From contig NZ_CM004509.1 of the NCBI RefSeq assembly GCF_001693435.1, forward strand, positions 2,170,001-2,234,000: a DNA stretch of 64,000 nt, given 5' to 3'. Each line of letters opens with the position of its first letter. Position 1 is the first letter of the stretch. A model generated the notes under the pieces. That model had not been told where the DNA came from, searched no databases, and saw only the letters and a list, made by a program, of their open reading frames with translations. The stretch comes from Gilliamella sp. wkB7 (GTDB lineage: Bacteria; Pseudomonadota; Gammaproteobacteria; Enterobacterales; Orbaceae). The position numbers and the translations under genes were made by a program. Shown here piece after piece: positions 47,393 to 56,860 of this stretch.

Positions 47393-47450
47393 ATTAAAAC
47401 TGTTTTCAATTTTCATTAATAGAATTTAATAACGTTAGTAAGGATTCACA

Positions 47451-48569
47451 ATGAACATATATAATTCTGTAACACAATTTCACTTTGAACAAACTCGAAC
47501 CATTTCGCCAGAAAATATGACCGGTGAAAAAGGTAAATCTTGTATGAAAGGCAGTGCATTAGGTCCAAGCCGTAAAGGACAAGGTTGTATTTCGATTCCA
47601 GCAGGTGAAACGGTAACAATTGCTGAGATCACAGGTCCAGCTGAAATTCGTCATATGTGGTTTACCTTAACCGACAGAACGCATCGCGGTAGTTTTGTAC
47701 TTCGTGATGTAGTGATTCGTATTTATTGGGATGATGAAAAGGTTCCTTCTGTTGAAAGCCCAATTGGTGATTTTTTCTGTAATGGTTTTGGAGCAAGGTG
47801 TGATATTAATTCAGTGCCAATTGTTGTTAATCCAACAGGTGGTTTTAATAGCTATTTTAGAATGCCATTTAATAAAAAAGCGCGCATTGAAATTCAAAAT
47901 GAGCATGAAGCTGATTTACAGCATTTCTTCTTTACTATTAATTATGCAATCATGCCAAAACCGTTTGAAGCACCGCTTTATTTCCATGCACAATGGCGTA
48001 GACAGCGCGTCACTAATTATGCACAAGACTATGTAATATTAGACAATGTTGAAGGTCATGGCTATTATGTTGGTACTTACTTAGCATTGACCGCTCTTGA
48101 GCGTTATTGGTGGGGGGAAGGTGAGTTTAAATTCTATCTAGATGGCGATAGCGATTATCCAACTCAGCATTCAACTGGCTCAGAAGACTATTTTGGTGGC
48201 GCATGGGCATTTCATAACCGCGATAGTCAAGGTCGGCCAAAAGCGAAATGTTTCCAAACATTGTTTATGGGATATCCATATCAAACCAATCGTGATGCAA
48301 CACGTGATTTTTTCCAAACTGGAGATTCTAACCCAGTACACGGTTTTGGTGATGATAGCTTACCAATGCATGGCTTATATCGTTGGCATTTACCAGATCC
48401 AATTGCGTTCCATAAAAATATCAAACTTGCTTTTCAACAAATTGGTAATGATGATATAAGATTATATGAACGTTGCGATGATATTGCCAGTGTTGCTTAT
48501 TGGTATCAGAGCCCATCGGAAAACCATAATCCGGTATTCCCGAATAAACAACAACGTACACCACGATAA
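47451..48569 (+). CDS. GH172 (DUF2961) family glycoside hydrolase
   Basis: This 372-residue protein has the DUF2961 pattern: TISPENMTGEKGKSCMKGSA, GPAEIRHMWFTLTD, SPIGDFFCNGFG, YFRMPFNKKARIEIQNE and the hallmark TQHSTGSEDYFGGAWAF near residue 240. The DUF2961 family was founded as GH172 on a bifidobacterial alpha-D-fructofuranosidase acting on difructose dianhydride I; other members act on arabinofuranosides. No signal peptide is seen, so it is cytoplasmic. With the LacY-type symporter and LacI regulator it forms a compact uptake-hydrolysis-control unit. Family call firm, substrate inferred. Confidence 0.88.
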   Translation: MNIYNSVTQFHFEQTRTISPENMTGEKGKSCMKGSALGPSRKGQGCISIPAGETVTIAEITGPAEIRHMWFTLTDRTHRGSFVLRDVVIRIYWDDEKVPSVESPIGDFFCNGFGARCDINSVPIVVNPTGGFNSYFRMPFNKKARIEIQNEHEADLQHFFFTINYAIMPKPFEAPLYFHAQWRRQRVTNYAQDYVILDNVEGHGYYVGTYLALTALERYWWGEGEFKFYLDGDSDYPTQHSTGSEDYFGGAWAFHNRDSQGRPKAKCFQTLFMGYPYQTNRDATRDFFQTGDSNPVHGFGDDSLPMHGLYRWHLPDPIAFHKNIKLAFQQIGNDDIRLYERCDDIASVAYWYQSPSENHNPVFPNKQQRTPR

Positions 48570-48584
48570 TTAAGAGAGCAGTAA

Positions 48585-49583
48585 ATGGCGAGTAATAAAT
48601 TAAAAATCAATGATATTGCTCGTTTGGCTGGCGTGTCGGCAACGACCGTCAGTCATATCTTTAATAAACGAGATAAAAAATATCGTATTTCACCACAGAC
48701 ACGGCAACGGGTATTAGCCATTGCTCAACAATACAGTGATCAATCGCATATTCGCCAATATTTGATAAAAGCCAATAGTACCAATACGGTAGGTGTTATT
48801 GTTCCTGATATGTCGAACTCTTTTTTTTCAATGTTTTTGCATCATTTAGAGGCATCGTTTAGGCAAAAAAACATCCAATTATTAATTACTTGTAGTCATT
48901 ATAATAAAGACGTCGAAGTTAACGTCGCTCAAAATTTAGTTGAGCGCAAAGTAGATGCGATGATTGTGGTGACATCTTTAGACAGTGATGATTTTTATGT
49001 AAGTATTAATCAACATACCCCGGTACTATTTTTTGACCGCTATCTTAAAGATACCTCCTTACCTTTTATCACAAGTGAATCATTGGATTCGGTCGCTGAA
49101 TTAATTCAACCTTATGCCAAACAATTAGATGAATTTTATTTTATTGGTTGTGACACGCAACTCACATCGATTGATGCAAGGCTTAAAGGATTTAAACAAG
49201 GACTTAAGAATGCTGGTTTAGCCGTTAATCCAGAATGGTTAGTGAGTGATGACTACTGTCCAAATAAAGGATACGATTTGCTTAAAAATCTGCATAACAA
49301 ATTAGGGCGTTTACCAAAAGCGATTTTTACACCGTCAGGGAATCTGTTACAAGAAGTGCTTAGTTATTTAGTGGAAATAAAGTTAGATCCGAAAGAAATT
49401 TGCATATGTTCTTATGACTACAACATCTATCTAGATTACTCTTATTATCCAATTGATGCCATTGCACAGGATTTTCAAAGTATGGCGCATGTTTGTGTTG
49501 ATGTGATCGATGATTTACTTAACTTTAAAGAGTTAAAAAACCATGAAATTTTTATCAAACCACAAATAATACGCCATCATTAA
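48585..49583 (+). CDS. LacI-family regulator of the GH172 operon
   Basis: This 332-residue protein has a LacI helix-turn-helix (KINDIARLAGVSATTVSHIF with the longer FruR/ScrR-like linker NKRDKKYRISPQTRQRV) and a periplasmic-binding-protein-like sensor domain (VGVIVPDMSNSFFS, VDAMIVVTS, ICSYDYNIYLDY). It is the last gene of the symporter-GH172 unit, 15 bases after GH172, and probably regulates that unit. The closest groups sense fructose-containing sugars or phosphates; the inducer is not known. Confidence 0.85.
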   Translation: MASNKLKINDIARLAGVSATTVSHIFNKRDKKYRISPQTRQRVLAIAQQYSDQSHIRQYLIKANSTNTVGVIVPDMSNSFFSMFLHHLEASFRQKNIQLLITCSHYNKDVEVNVAQNLVERKVDAMIVVTSLDSDDFYVSINQHTPVLFFDRYLKDTSLPFITSESLDSVAELIQPYAKQLDEFYFIGCDTQLTSIDARLKGFKQGLKNAGLAVNPEWLVSDDYCPNKGYDLLKNLHNKLGRLPKAIFTPSGNLLQEVLSYLVEIKLDPKEICICSYDYNIYLDYSYYPIDAIAQDFQSMAHVCVDVIDDLLNFKELKNHEIFIKPQIIRHH

Positions 49584-49614
49584 ATTGATCATTGAGTGAT
49601 GAATTACACAATGA

Positions 49615-50097
49615 TTAACGATTAGCGTTTTTCATAATACGGGCTTTATCAACTTGCCATTGACGTTCTTTGATATCGGTGCGTTTATCGTACTCTTTTT
49701 TACCTTTAGCAACACCAATTTTTACTTTTGCCCAAGCATTTTTCCAATATAAAGAAAGGGCAACAACGGTATAACCTTGACGATTGATTTGACCAAATAA
49801 TGAGTTAAGCTCACGTTCATTTAATAATAATTTTCGATTGCGCATAGGTTCACACACCACATGTGTTGACGCAACATTCAGCGGTGTAATTGTTGCACCA
49901 AATAACCATGCTTCACCATCTTTAAGTAATACATAACTATCACTTATATTGGCTTTACCTGCACGCAATGATTTTACTTCCCAGCCTTGCAAGGATAATC
50001 CTGCCTCAATTTCCTGTTCAATAAAGTACTCATGGCGTGCGCGTTTATTTAATGCTATAGTTGCCGAACCTGGCTTGTGTAATTTTTTCTTAGTCAT
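49615..50097 (-). CDS. smpB: SsrA-binding protein SmpB
   Basis: This 160-residue protein binds tmRNA and acts in trans-translation. It has [39 protein letters not shown] and the C-terminal tail [18 protein letters not shown] that enters the mRNA channel. Length matches E. coli SmpB (160). It is divergent from ratA, as in E. coli; its RNA partner lies at 11041-11406. Confidence 0.97.
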   Translation of the reverse strand: MTKKKLHKPGSATIALNKRARHEYFIEQEIEAGLSLQGWEVKSLRAGKANISDSYVLLKDGEAWLFGATITPLNVASTHVVCEPMRNRKLLLNERELNSLFGQINRQGYTVVALSLYWKNAWAKVKIGVAKGKKEYDKRTDIKERQWQVDKARIMKNANR

Positions 50098-50162
50098 AAT
50101 GTGCGATATTATAAAGTTACGTGGTACTATATGCCACTAATTTTAACTTTTATTTTATTATT

Positions 50163-50591
50163 ATGGCACATGTTTTTCACGAGGTTATCGAGCCTTATTC
50201 AATTGAGCAAATGTTTGCTTTGGTCAATGATATTACTCTCTATCCAGAATTTGTACCTGATTGTATCGCAACTGGCATTATTAGAAAACAAGATAATTTA
50301 ATGGCGGCATTTATTGAAGTTGAAAAATTAGGTTTTAAGAAATCTTTTACAACACTAAACAAAATTAATCAGCCTCATTCTATTGAAATGAGTTTGTTAG
50401 ACGGCCCGTTTAAATACCTATCGGGAAAATGGCAGTTTACTTCATTAGGGGAAAATAAAAGTAAAATTAGTTTTGAGTTGAATTTTGAATTCAAAAATAA
50501 GTTACTTGATATTGCTTTCACTCCAGTATTTAAAGAGGTGATGTCTAATATGGTTAATGCATTTTCACAAAGAGCAAGGCAGATTTATTAA
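50163..50591 (+). CDS. ratA: RatA-like START/SRPBCC protein
   Basis: This 142-residue protein has the SRPBCC fold of the RatA/Coq10 family: HEVIEPYSIEQMFALVNDI, YPEFVPDCIATGI, LLDGPFKYLSGKWQF and SFELNFEFKNKLL. In E. coli RatA was described as a ribosome-association toxin; Coq10 relatives handle ubiquinone, so its real role is debated. The ATG at 50163 is chosen by alignment; no clear ribosome binding site exists. It is followed at once by rnfH. Confidence 0.85.
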   Translation: MAHVFHEVIEPYSIEQMFALVNDITLYPEFVPDCIATGIIRKQDNLMAAFIEVEKLGFKKSFTTLNKINQPHSIEMSLLDGPFKYLSGKWQFTSLGENKSKISFELNFEFKNKLLDIAFTPVFKEVMSNMVNAFSQRARQIY

Positions 50592-50592
50592 G

Positions 50593-50862
50593 ATGAACAG
50601 TATTCAAATTGTTTATGCACTACCTAATAATCCAACAATAATTAATTGTGATGTTGATGAGCAAACGAATGTCTTGCAAGCAATCACAAAATCCAATATC
50701 TTATCGATATGTCAGATAAAATTAGATGAACACTTGATTGGTATTTATGGTAAACGTTGTGATCTTAATGATTTAGTGAAAAATGGCGATCGTATTGAAA
50801 TCTATCGTCCATTAATTAATGATCCTAAAGAAATAAGACGAAGAAGAGCAGCAAAAAAATAA
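50593..50862 (+). CDS. rnfH: RnfH family ubiquitin-like protein
   Basis: This 89-residue protein has a beta-grasp fold pattern: IQIVYALPNN, a central GIYGKRCDLNDLVKNGDRIEIYRPL and a basic tail RRRRAAKK. The RnfH family is found with ratA in enteric bacteria; function is unknown. The start at 50593 lies one base after the ratA stop and is translationally coupled. Confidence 0.88.
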   Translation: MNSIQIVYALPNNPTIINCDVDEQTNVLQAITKSNILSICQIKLDEHLIGIYGKRCDLNDLVKNGDRIEIYRPLINDPKEIRRRRAAKK

Positions 50863-50885
50863 TTTATTGAGGCAAAGGAAACAGA

Positions 50886-51320
50886 ATGCATAATCTGCTA
50901 ATTGAAAAAATTGAAACTTTATGCAAGAAGCGTGGTATTAAATTGACAACACAGCGTCGAACAGTGTTAGATATTATGTTGAAAGCAAATAAAGCAATGA
51001 GTGCATATGATCTTTTAGATTTGCTTAAAATCAGTGAACCACAAGCAAAGCCGCCAACGATTTATCGTGCGTTAGAATTTTTGCTTGAACAAGGTTTTAT
51101 CCATAAAGTTGAATCGTCGAATAGTTTTATTATTTGCCCACATTTTCATGATCCAGAGCATATTTCAATACTGTTTATTTGTGACAAGTGTCAACAGATC
51201 ATTGAAAAACATTCTCAAGATATCGAAACACAACTTAAGCAATTAGCGCGACAAAGTGACTTCTTGATAAAACACAGTGTGCTTGAAATCCATGGAATTT
51301 GTCAGCCATGTCAGCCTTAA
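50886..51320 (+). CDS. zur: Zinc uptake regulator Zur (Fur family)
   Basis: This 144-residue protein represses zinc uptake genes when zinc is sufficient. The winged helix (GIKLTTQRRTVLDIMLKANK) contains AKPPTIYRALEFLLEQGFIHKV split at residues 57-78, typical of Zur. CDKC near residue 102 and CQPC at the C-terminus give the structural zinc site, and HFHDPEH the regulatory site. AAAGGAAA precedes the start. Its end overlaps the next gene by 13 bases, so the small transporters may be in the same transcript. Confidence 0.92.
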   Translation: MHNLLIEKIETLCKKRGIKLTTQRRTVLDIMLKANKAMSAYDLLDLLKISEPQAKPPTIYRALEFLLEQGFIHKVESSNSFIICPHFHDPEHISILFICDKCQQIIEKHSQDIETQLKQLARQSDFLIKHSVLEIHGICQPCQP

Positions 51321-51664
51321 TTATTACTCTTTGGTTAGTAAATCTATTTTGTGATACTGTCGGACAAATTGCATTTAAATATGCTGCAATAACTTCAAAA
51401 CATCAACAAGGTTTACACTATTGGCAAAAATTGTTTGGTAATTTTTGGCTTTGGTTGGGGTTTGGTACCTATTTTGTTGGCTTTATTTTTTGGCTGGCTT
51501 TTTTAAGTGAAGTTCCATTATCGCAAGGTATTCTATTAGGATCGTTTAATATCATCACAGTTATGGTTGCTGGGCGAATTTTATTTAAAGAACATCTAAC
51601 AGCATTTCGTCTTATTGGTATATTTTTTATTACTGTCGGCGTGATATTAGTAGGACTTACCTAA
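51308..51664 (+). CDS. Small DMT/SMR-like membrane protein A
   Basis: This 118-residue protein has four membrane segments (starting LIITLWLVNLFCDTVGQIAFKY) and resembles half of an EamA/SMR-type transporter, such as the paired ArnE/ArnF or EbrA/EbrB proteins. It probably works as a heterodimer with the next gene, whose ATG overlaps its stop codon. A TTG at 51299 is an alternative start. Substrate unknown. Confidence 0.75.
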   Translation: MSALIITLWLVNLFCDTVGQIAFKYAAITSKHQQGLHYWQKLFGNFWLWLGFGTYFVGFIFWLAFLSEVPLSQGILLGSFNIITVMVAGRILFKEHLTAFRLIGIFFITVGVILVGLT

Positions 51665-52047
51665 TGAAAAAATTTTATATCATCGGTTTTATCTTATTGT
51701 TATTTTTTGATACATTTGGTCAAACTACTTTCAAATTAACCGCATTATCAGCTTTACCATTCGAAATTAGTTTCGATTGGTTAATCCGTATTTTTAGTCA
51801 TGGTTGGGCATATTTAGTCATCTTAGGCTATACAGGCGCATTTATGACTTGGATGGTTTTATTGAAAAAAGCGCCTGTAGGACCAGCGTTTGCTGCTTCA
51901 CATCTACAAGTACTGACCGTTATGCTAGTTTCAGTGATCGTTTTTAATGAACAAATAACATTAACTCGTTTATTGGGTGGATTATGTATTATTATTGGTA
52001 TTGTATTTTTAGCTTTGGCTGAGCAAAAATTACAATGTAAAAAATAG
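51664..52047 (+). CDS. Small DMT/SMR-like membrane protein B
   Basis: This 127-residue four-span protein is a distant paralogue of its upstream partner: FDTFGQTTFKLTAL here matches CDTVGQIAFKYAAI there, and both end in a GLCIIIGIVF-like helix. Pairs of such half-size proteins often form antiparallel heterodimers that export drugs, polyamines or lipid-linked sugars. Its start overlaps the partner's stop (TAATG). It stops two bases before a 45-bp inverted repeat. Confidence 0.75.
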   Translation: MKKFYIIGFILLLFFDTFGQTTFKLTALSALPFEISFDWLIRIFSHGWAYLVILGYTGAFMTWMVLLKKAPVGPAFAASHLQVLTVMLVSVIVFNEQITLTRLLGGLCIIIGIVFLALAEQKLQCKK

Positions 52048-52048
52048 G

Positions 52049-52093
52049 TTTTTATACTGAAACGTATGCATTACCTGAAACTTTTTGACAAAA
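52049..52093 (+). repeat. 45-bp inverted repeat, left copy
   Basis: The 45 bases at 52049-52093 are the reverse complement of 52575-52619 with one mismatch (52058 against 52610). The core includes CGTATGCATTACCTGAAAC. The two copies enclose the DUF4177 gene. Confidence 0.92.
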
Positions 52094-52145
52094 ATTTTTC
52101 TTATTTACTTTTTAGGTTAATTATTGACTCGATCTATTTATTATT

Positions 52146-52186
52146 AGGAATCAATAAAGTTAATAGAAATATTGATTCCTTTTTTA
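52146..52186 (+). terminator. Terminator inside the inverted-repeat segment
   Basis: AGGAATCAATA pairs perfectly with TATTGATTCCT over 11 bp and is followed by six T on the plus strand. It would stop transcripts from zur and the DMT genes; the stop codon of the minus-strand DUF4177 gene lies just beyond. Confidence 0.75.
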
Positions 52187-52195
52187 ATTACTGGA

Positions 52196-52432
52196 TTAGA
52201 AAAAGTTTGGTTTAATATTATCGTGTTCTCGTTCCAGTATAACCAAGTAAGCTTCTCTACGCCAAAATAGATATAAACGGCGTATATCTTTTTCCATCGT
52301 AACCACTCGCCAACCTTGAGCCGCATATCTATTTAAAAAAGTAGAAAACTTTAAAGGATCAGCGTTAGCGGTACCTAAAAGTAATGAGGATAATGCACTT
52401 TCTTGATAAATTATTACTTTATATTCTTTCAT
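52196..52432 (-). CDS. DUF4177 domain protein
   Basis: This 78-residue protein begins MKEYKVIIYQES and has FLNRYAAQGWRVVTMEKD, then FWRREAYLVILER, the pattern of DUF4177. The family is small, soluble and without known function. It is the only gene between two 45-bp inverted repeats, which suggests that it moved or was duplicated as a cassette. Confidence 0.75.
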   Translation of the reverse strand: MKEYKVIIYQESALSSLLLGTANADPLKFSTFLNRYAAQGWRVVTMEKDIRRLYLFWRREAYLVILEREHDNIKPNFF

Positions 52433-52797
52433 ATAGTTAAACCTTAATTCCTTTTACAAAAATAGTAATTTTTTTGATTATAATGTTAAAAAATAGGCAG
52501 AAATTATACCTTTTTTAACCAGTCAAACAAACAATTAAACTTATAATAATGAAAACTAACTAATTTAACGTAAGTTTTGTCAAAAAGTTTCAGGTAATGC
52601 ATACGTTTCCGTATAAAAATTATAATTCAAATGAATATTAAGATAATAGGTAACGTTTATGACACCATTTGGCAAGAGTTGATAAGTAAATTAGAGGGAA
52701 TTAATAACTTAGCGTTTTACTTTAATGTGACAAAAAAACATAAAGTACTCTGGCTTTAAAATATTTCAAAGCTATTTAAAGTGACCTGACAAATGAA
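52433..52797. other. Intergenic region with right inverted-repeat copy
   Basis: It holds the promoter side of the DUF4177 gene, the right 45-bp repeat and about 180 bases of unremarkable AT-rich sequence before the mutT stop. No small gene was supported. Confidence 0.5.
52575..52619 (-). repeat. 45-bp inverted repeat, right copy
   Basis: This is the reverse complement of 52049-52093 with one mismatch. No target-site duplication is seen directly outside the pair. Confidence 0.92.
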
Positions 52798-53202
52798 TTA
52801 AATCTGTTTATCTAAGTTTTTAAGCATTTCGATAATCGGTCTATTAGCATCAGGAAATTCGTCAGCATTAAGATCTTCTTGTGCAACCCAACGGCTAGGT
52901 TGGCCTTCTTTAGCAAATGGCACACCGTCCCATTCTTCAACAAGATAAGCATGAATGGTGATGTCACGATCATCATAACTATGTTTAAAAATATTTAAAA
53001 ATTGGGCTTGATGAATTTGGATATCAACTTCTTCAGCTATTTCACGTTGCAAGGTTTGAAATGGGGTTTCACCTACTTCAATCTTTCCACCTGGAAATTC
53101 CCAAAAACCAGCAAGATGTGAGTCTTCACCGCGTTGAGTTATAAAGATTTGACAATCTTGTGAACGAATAATACCTACGGCAATTTCAGTATGTTTTTTC
53201 AT
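52798..53202 (-). CDS. mutT: 8-oxo-dGTP diphosphatase MutT
   Basis: This 134-residue Nudix enzyme removes oxidised dGTP from the nucleotide pool. The full Nudix box is present: GGKIEVGETPFQTLQREIAE followed by EVDI. The N-terminus (EIAVGIIRSQDCQIFITQR) and the FWEFPGG segment fit MutT. It follows secA on the same strand, as in E. coli. Confidence 0.93.
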   Translation of the reverse strand: MKKHTEIAVGIIRSQDCQIFITQRGEDSHLAGFWEFPGGKIEVGETPFQTLQREIAEEVDIQIHQAQFLNIFKHSYDDRDITIHAYLVEEWDGVPFAKEGQPSRWVAQEDLNADEFPDANRPIIEMLKNLDKQI

Positions 53203-53229
53203 AATCCTGTCTATTTGTGATTAAAATCA

Positions 53230-53249
53230 GGGAAAGTTGGTACTTTCCC
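53230..53249 (-). terminator. Hairpin between secA and mutT
   Basis: GGGAAAGT and ACTTTCCC pair perfectly around a 4-base loop. No long T run follows, so it may only reduce readthrough or protect mRNA. Confidence 0.4.
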
Positions 53250-53319
53250 TAGTAATTTTAGTACCGAGTTTAGTCGGTTATTTAATATCAATATTGCTTG
53301 ATGATACTAAATTTTTGCC

Positions 53320-56052
53320 TTAGTGAACAGCGCCATGGCAATGTTTATATTTTTTACCTGAACCACAAGGACATGGGTCATTACGTCCCACTTTAGCTTG
53401 GTTTCTTACTATTGGTTGTGATGAAGTTCCTGCTGATTGTTCTTTACTTTCACTGCCCATATTTGTTACCTCTTCATGGTTGGCTTGTTGTCTTGCCATT
53501 AATTTTTCCATTTCGGCTAAACGTTGACGTTCGGCTTCATCGACTTCTTCTTGAGAACGAATCTGAACGCGACTTAATATCCCTATTACATCATATTTTA
53601 ATGCTTCTAGCATGCTAGCAAACATATTAAATGATTCACGTTTATATTCTTGTTTTGGATCTTTTTGTGCGTAGCCACGTAAATGAATACCTTGACGTAA
53701 ATAATCCATCGCTGCTAGATGTTCTTTCCATAAAGTATCAAGTGTTTGTAACATAACGCTTTTTTCAAACTGTCTGAATGCTTCAGAACCAGCAGTATTT
53801 TCTTTTGCGATATAGGTATCTTGAGCTATTTGTAAAATACGTTCACGTAATGTTTCTTCATGAAGATTTTGTTCTTCATCTAACCATTTAGTAATAGGTA
53901 AATCTAAATCAAAATCGCTTTTAAGTGCTGTTTCAAGGCCTGCAACATCCCACATTTCTTCAATAGATTGTGGTGGAATATATTGATCAATTAATGCATT
54001 AAAGACATCACCACGGATTGAATCAATCGTTTCTTTAATATCGGAGTTATCAAGTAATTCATTACGTTGGCGATAGATTGCTTTACGTTGATCGTTTGCA
54101 ACATCATCGTATTCAAGTAATTGTTTACGAATATCAAAGTTTCGGCTTTCAACTTTCTTTTGAGCATTAGCAATGGCTTTGGTTACCCAAGGATGCTCAA
54201 TGGCTTCACCTTCTTTCATACCTAGTTTACGCATCATGTTACCCACACGATCGGAAGCAAAAATTCGCATTAATGGATCTTCCAACGATAGGTAAAAGCG
54301 TGATGCCCCTGGATCTCCTTGACGACCGGCACGTCCACGAAGTTGGTTATCTATTCGACGTGATTCATGACGTTCGGTACCTAAAATATAAAGTCCTCCA
54401 AGTGCAATCACTTCTTCGTGTTTTGCTTGCCATTCTTGTTTGGCTTTTTCGATATCTTCAGGAGTAGGTGCTTCAAGTTTTGCTATATCGCTTTGCCAGT
54501 TACCACCAAGCATAATATCGGTACCACGACCAGCCATGTTTGTTGCAATGGTTACTGCACCTTTACTACCTGCTTGAGCGATTATTTCTGCTTCTTGAGC
54601 ATGGAATTTAGCATTAAGTACGTTATGCTTGATACCCGCTTTTTTAAATGCGGATGACACTAATTCAGATTTTTCAATTGAGGCTGTACCAACTAAAACG
54701 GGTTGTCCGCGTTCTACACAAGCTTGTACATCAGTCACAATCGCATTGATCTTCTCTTTTTCTGTCATATAAACAAGATCAGGTTGATCTTTACGTATCA
54801 TTGGACGATTGGTTGGAATAACAATGGTATCTAAACCATAAATCTGGTTGAACTCAAATGCTTCAGTGTCAGCAGTCCCTGTCATGCCTGCTAATTTTTC
54901 GTACAAACGGAAATAGTTTTGGAAAGTAATTGATGCTAATGTTTGGTTTTCATTTTGGATTTTAACATGCTCTTTAGCTTCAACGGCTTGATGTAAACCA
55001 TCAGACCAACGTCGCCCATCCATTGTACGACCAGTATGCTCATCGACAATAACAATTTCATTATCTCTGACAATGTAATCCACATCTTTATGGAATAGGT
55101 GATGAGCACGTAATGCTGCATTGACATGATGCATTAATACAATATTACTTGGCGCATAAAGTGATTCGTCACCTTTCATAATTCCATTTTTAATAAGTAA
55201 TTCTTCAACTTTCACTAATCCACGTTCAGTCAAATTGGCTTGACGTGTTTTTTCATCGATAGAAAAGTCACCATCACCCTGAAATTGATCGGAGTCTTCT
55301 TTTTCTTGTTGAATTAGATATGGAATGATTTTATTAACACTAACATATCGGTCAGAACTATCTTCAGCTTGTCCTGAAATGATAAGAGGTGTTCTTGCCT
55401 CATCAATTAGAATTGAGTCAACTTCATCGACTAAAGCATAATGCAGAGGGCGTTGTACACGAGAATCTTTAGTAAATACCATATTATCGCGTAAGTAGTC
55501 AAAGCCATATTCATTATTGGTCCCATATGTAATATCGGCATTGTAAGCTTCACGTTTCATATGCGGTGGCATATTAGGTAGATTGATACCAACAGATAAT
55601 CCTAAAAATTCGAATAATGGACGATTATTTTCAGCATCGCGCTGTGCTAAGTAATCATTTACTGTCACAACATGTACGCCTTTACCTGTTAACGCATTTA
55701 AATAAGCAGGTAAGGTTGCAGTTAAAGTTTTACCTTCACCTGTACGCATTTCAGCAATGCAACGTTCATTTAATACCATACCACCAATAAGTTGTACGTC
55801 AAAATGGCGCATACCAAACACACGTTTACTTGCCTCACGTACAACAGCAAAGGCTTCTTCTAAAATATCATCTAACTTAGCGCCTTCAGCGATTTTTTGT
55901 TTAAATTCTGTAGTTTTAGCTTTTAACTGTTCATCGCTTAAGGCTTCAATTTGCGGTTCAAGTGCATTAATTCTTTCAACGCGTTTACGCATCATTTTTA
56001 ATACGCGTTCATTTCGACTACCAAATACTTTGGTTAATAGTTTTAATAACAT
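53320..56052 (-). CDS. secA: Protein translocase ATPase SecA
   Basis: This 910-residue motor drives preproteins through SecYEG. Walker A lies in [13 protein letters not shown] near residue 103 and Walker B in [20 protein letters not shown] near 210; helicase motif [10 protein letters not shown] is near 505, and the C-terminal zinc motif [14 protein letters not shown], which binds SecB, is intact. Length fits E. coli SecA (901). It follows secM by 81 bases and is probably under its translational control. Confidence 0.98.
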   Translation of the reverse strand: MLLKLLTKVFGSRNERVLKMMRKRVERINALEPQIEALSDEQLKAKTTEFKQKIAEGAKLDDILEEAFAVVREASKRVFGMRHFDVQLIGGMVLNERCIAEMRTGEGKTLTATLPAYLNALTGKGVHVVTVNDYLAQRDAENNRPLFEFLGLSVGINLPNMPPHMKREAYNADITYGTNNEYGFDYLRDNMVFTKDSRVQRPLHYALVDEVDSILIDEARTPLIISGQAEDSSDRYVSVNKIIPYLIQQEKEDSDQFQGDGDFSIDEKTRQANLTERGLVKVEELLIKNGIMKGDESLYAPSNIVLMHHVNAALRAHHLFHKDVDYIVRDNEIVIVDEHTGRTMDGRRWSDGLHQAVEAKEHVKIQNENQTLASITFQNYFRLYEKLAGMTGTADTEAFEFNQIYGLDTIVIPTNRPMIRKDQPDLVYMTEKEKINAIVTDVQACVERGQPVLVGTASIEKSELVSSAFKKAGIKHNVLNAKFHAQEAEIIAQAGSKGAVTIATNMAGRGTDIMLGGNWQSDIAKLEAPTPEDIEKAKQEWQAKHEEVIALGGLYILGTERHESRRIDNQLRGRAGRQGDPGASRFYLSLEDPLMRIFASDRVGNMMRKLGMKEGEAIEHPWVTKAIANAQKKVESRNFDIRKQLLEYDDVANDQRKAIYRQRNELLDNSDIKETIDSIRGDVFNALIDQYIPPQSIEEMWDVAGLETALKSDFDLDLPITKWLDEEQNLHEETLRERILQIAQDTYIAKENTAGSEAFRQFEKSVMLQTLDTLWKEHLAAMDYLRQGIHLRGYAQKDPKQEYKRESFNMFASMLEALKYDVIGILSRVQIRSQEEVDEAERQRLAEMEKLMARQQANHEEVTNMGSESKEQSAGTSSQPIVRNQAKVGRNDPCPCGSGKKYKHCHGAVH

Positions 56053-56133
56053 GATTTTTCTCTTGTTCTTTTTAATAGAAATAGTAAGGCTTATGCCTTT
56101 ATAAAAATTTAATTTAATTAAGTGGTAAGCTCA

Positions 56134-56478
56134 TTAAGCAGTAGTGTTAGGTCCAGCTCTTATGCCATTATTAGGTGATAATCGAATAATTGGATTTGGA
56201 CTAACATCACGGTAATTTAATGGTGTAATTAACCTATAATATTGCCTTTTTTGCGCTAAGACTAATGTTTGTGATGTTGTTGTTATTGGAGCTTGATGAT
56301 CTTGTACAATTCGGGTAATGGTAATAATACCAACTTGGGACGCTGACGATTGCGCAGGTAAAGCGTTTTCTTGATACAATCCAAACCCAGCAGCAATCAC
56401 ACCTAATAATAAGTGCGATAAAGCCGTGTTAATAATCAAGCGTTTGCTGATTTTTTGCCAATAATTAATTATGATCAT
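56134..56478 (-). CDS. secM: SecM-like secretion monitor, divergent arrest motif
   Basis: This 114-residue protein lies directly upstream of secA. It has a long N-terminal signal-like segment (LIINTALSHLLLGVIAAGFGLY) and ends in NNGIRAGPNTTA. In E. coli SecM the arrest sequence is FxxxxWIxxxxGIRAGP; here GIRAGP is kept, but the Phe, Trp and Ile positions read Pro, Arg and Leu by simple alignment. E. coli SecM is about 170 residues, so this one is short. SecM stalls its ribosome until pulled by SecA, which exposes the secA start; the partly kept motif and position support that role, with changed chemistry. Confidence 0.82.
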   Translation of the reverse strand: MIIINYWQKISKRLIINTALSHLLLGVIAAGFGLYQENALPAQSSASQVGIITITRIVQDHQAPITTTSQTLVLAQKRQYYRLITPLNYRDVSPNPIIRLSPNNGIRAGPNTTA

Positions 56479-56860
56479 TTCGGGAGTATATTAGCATTTT
56501 TTGTCAAAATCAAAAACAATTATTACAACAAGTTAAGCGATTATTGTAGGCAATGAAATGATAAGCAAATAAAGTTAATAAGCCCAATTATAAATAAGAG
56601 GTAATTTATATAAATAAAGTAATATTTAACGAGGAATAGTATAACATCCACCCATCGAAAAACTTATGATAAATGGATTTAAATTGATCGAAGCCCAAAT
56701 GGGAATAAACTAGACCTTAATAGCTATTAATTAAAATAGATTAAAAAGAAATTATTCTAATCCTTAAACTTTGTCTATTGCCTTTTTCTGTATTAAAAAA
56801 ATATCCCACCTCTAATTTTAATAAATAATAGTTAAAAAAAGAGGGGGAAAGTTGATCAAA
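56479..56860. other. Intergenic region between cueO-like gene and secM
   Basis: No gene, RNA or clear terminator is seen. The region is AT-rich and should hold the secM-secA promoter. Confidence 0.4.

Noticed and set aside
49615..50097. smpB as part of the satellite with ssrA
   Set aside because: It lies 38 kb away in a conserved smpB-ratA-rnfH setting and is plainly a core gene.
52049..52619. Insertion sequence
   Set aside because: Despite clear inverted repeats there is no transposase frame and no target-site duplication, so it is not called an insertion sequence.
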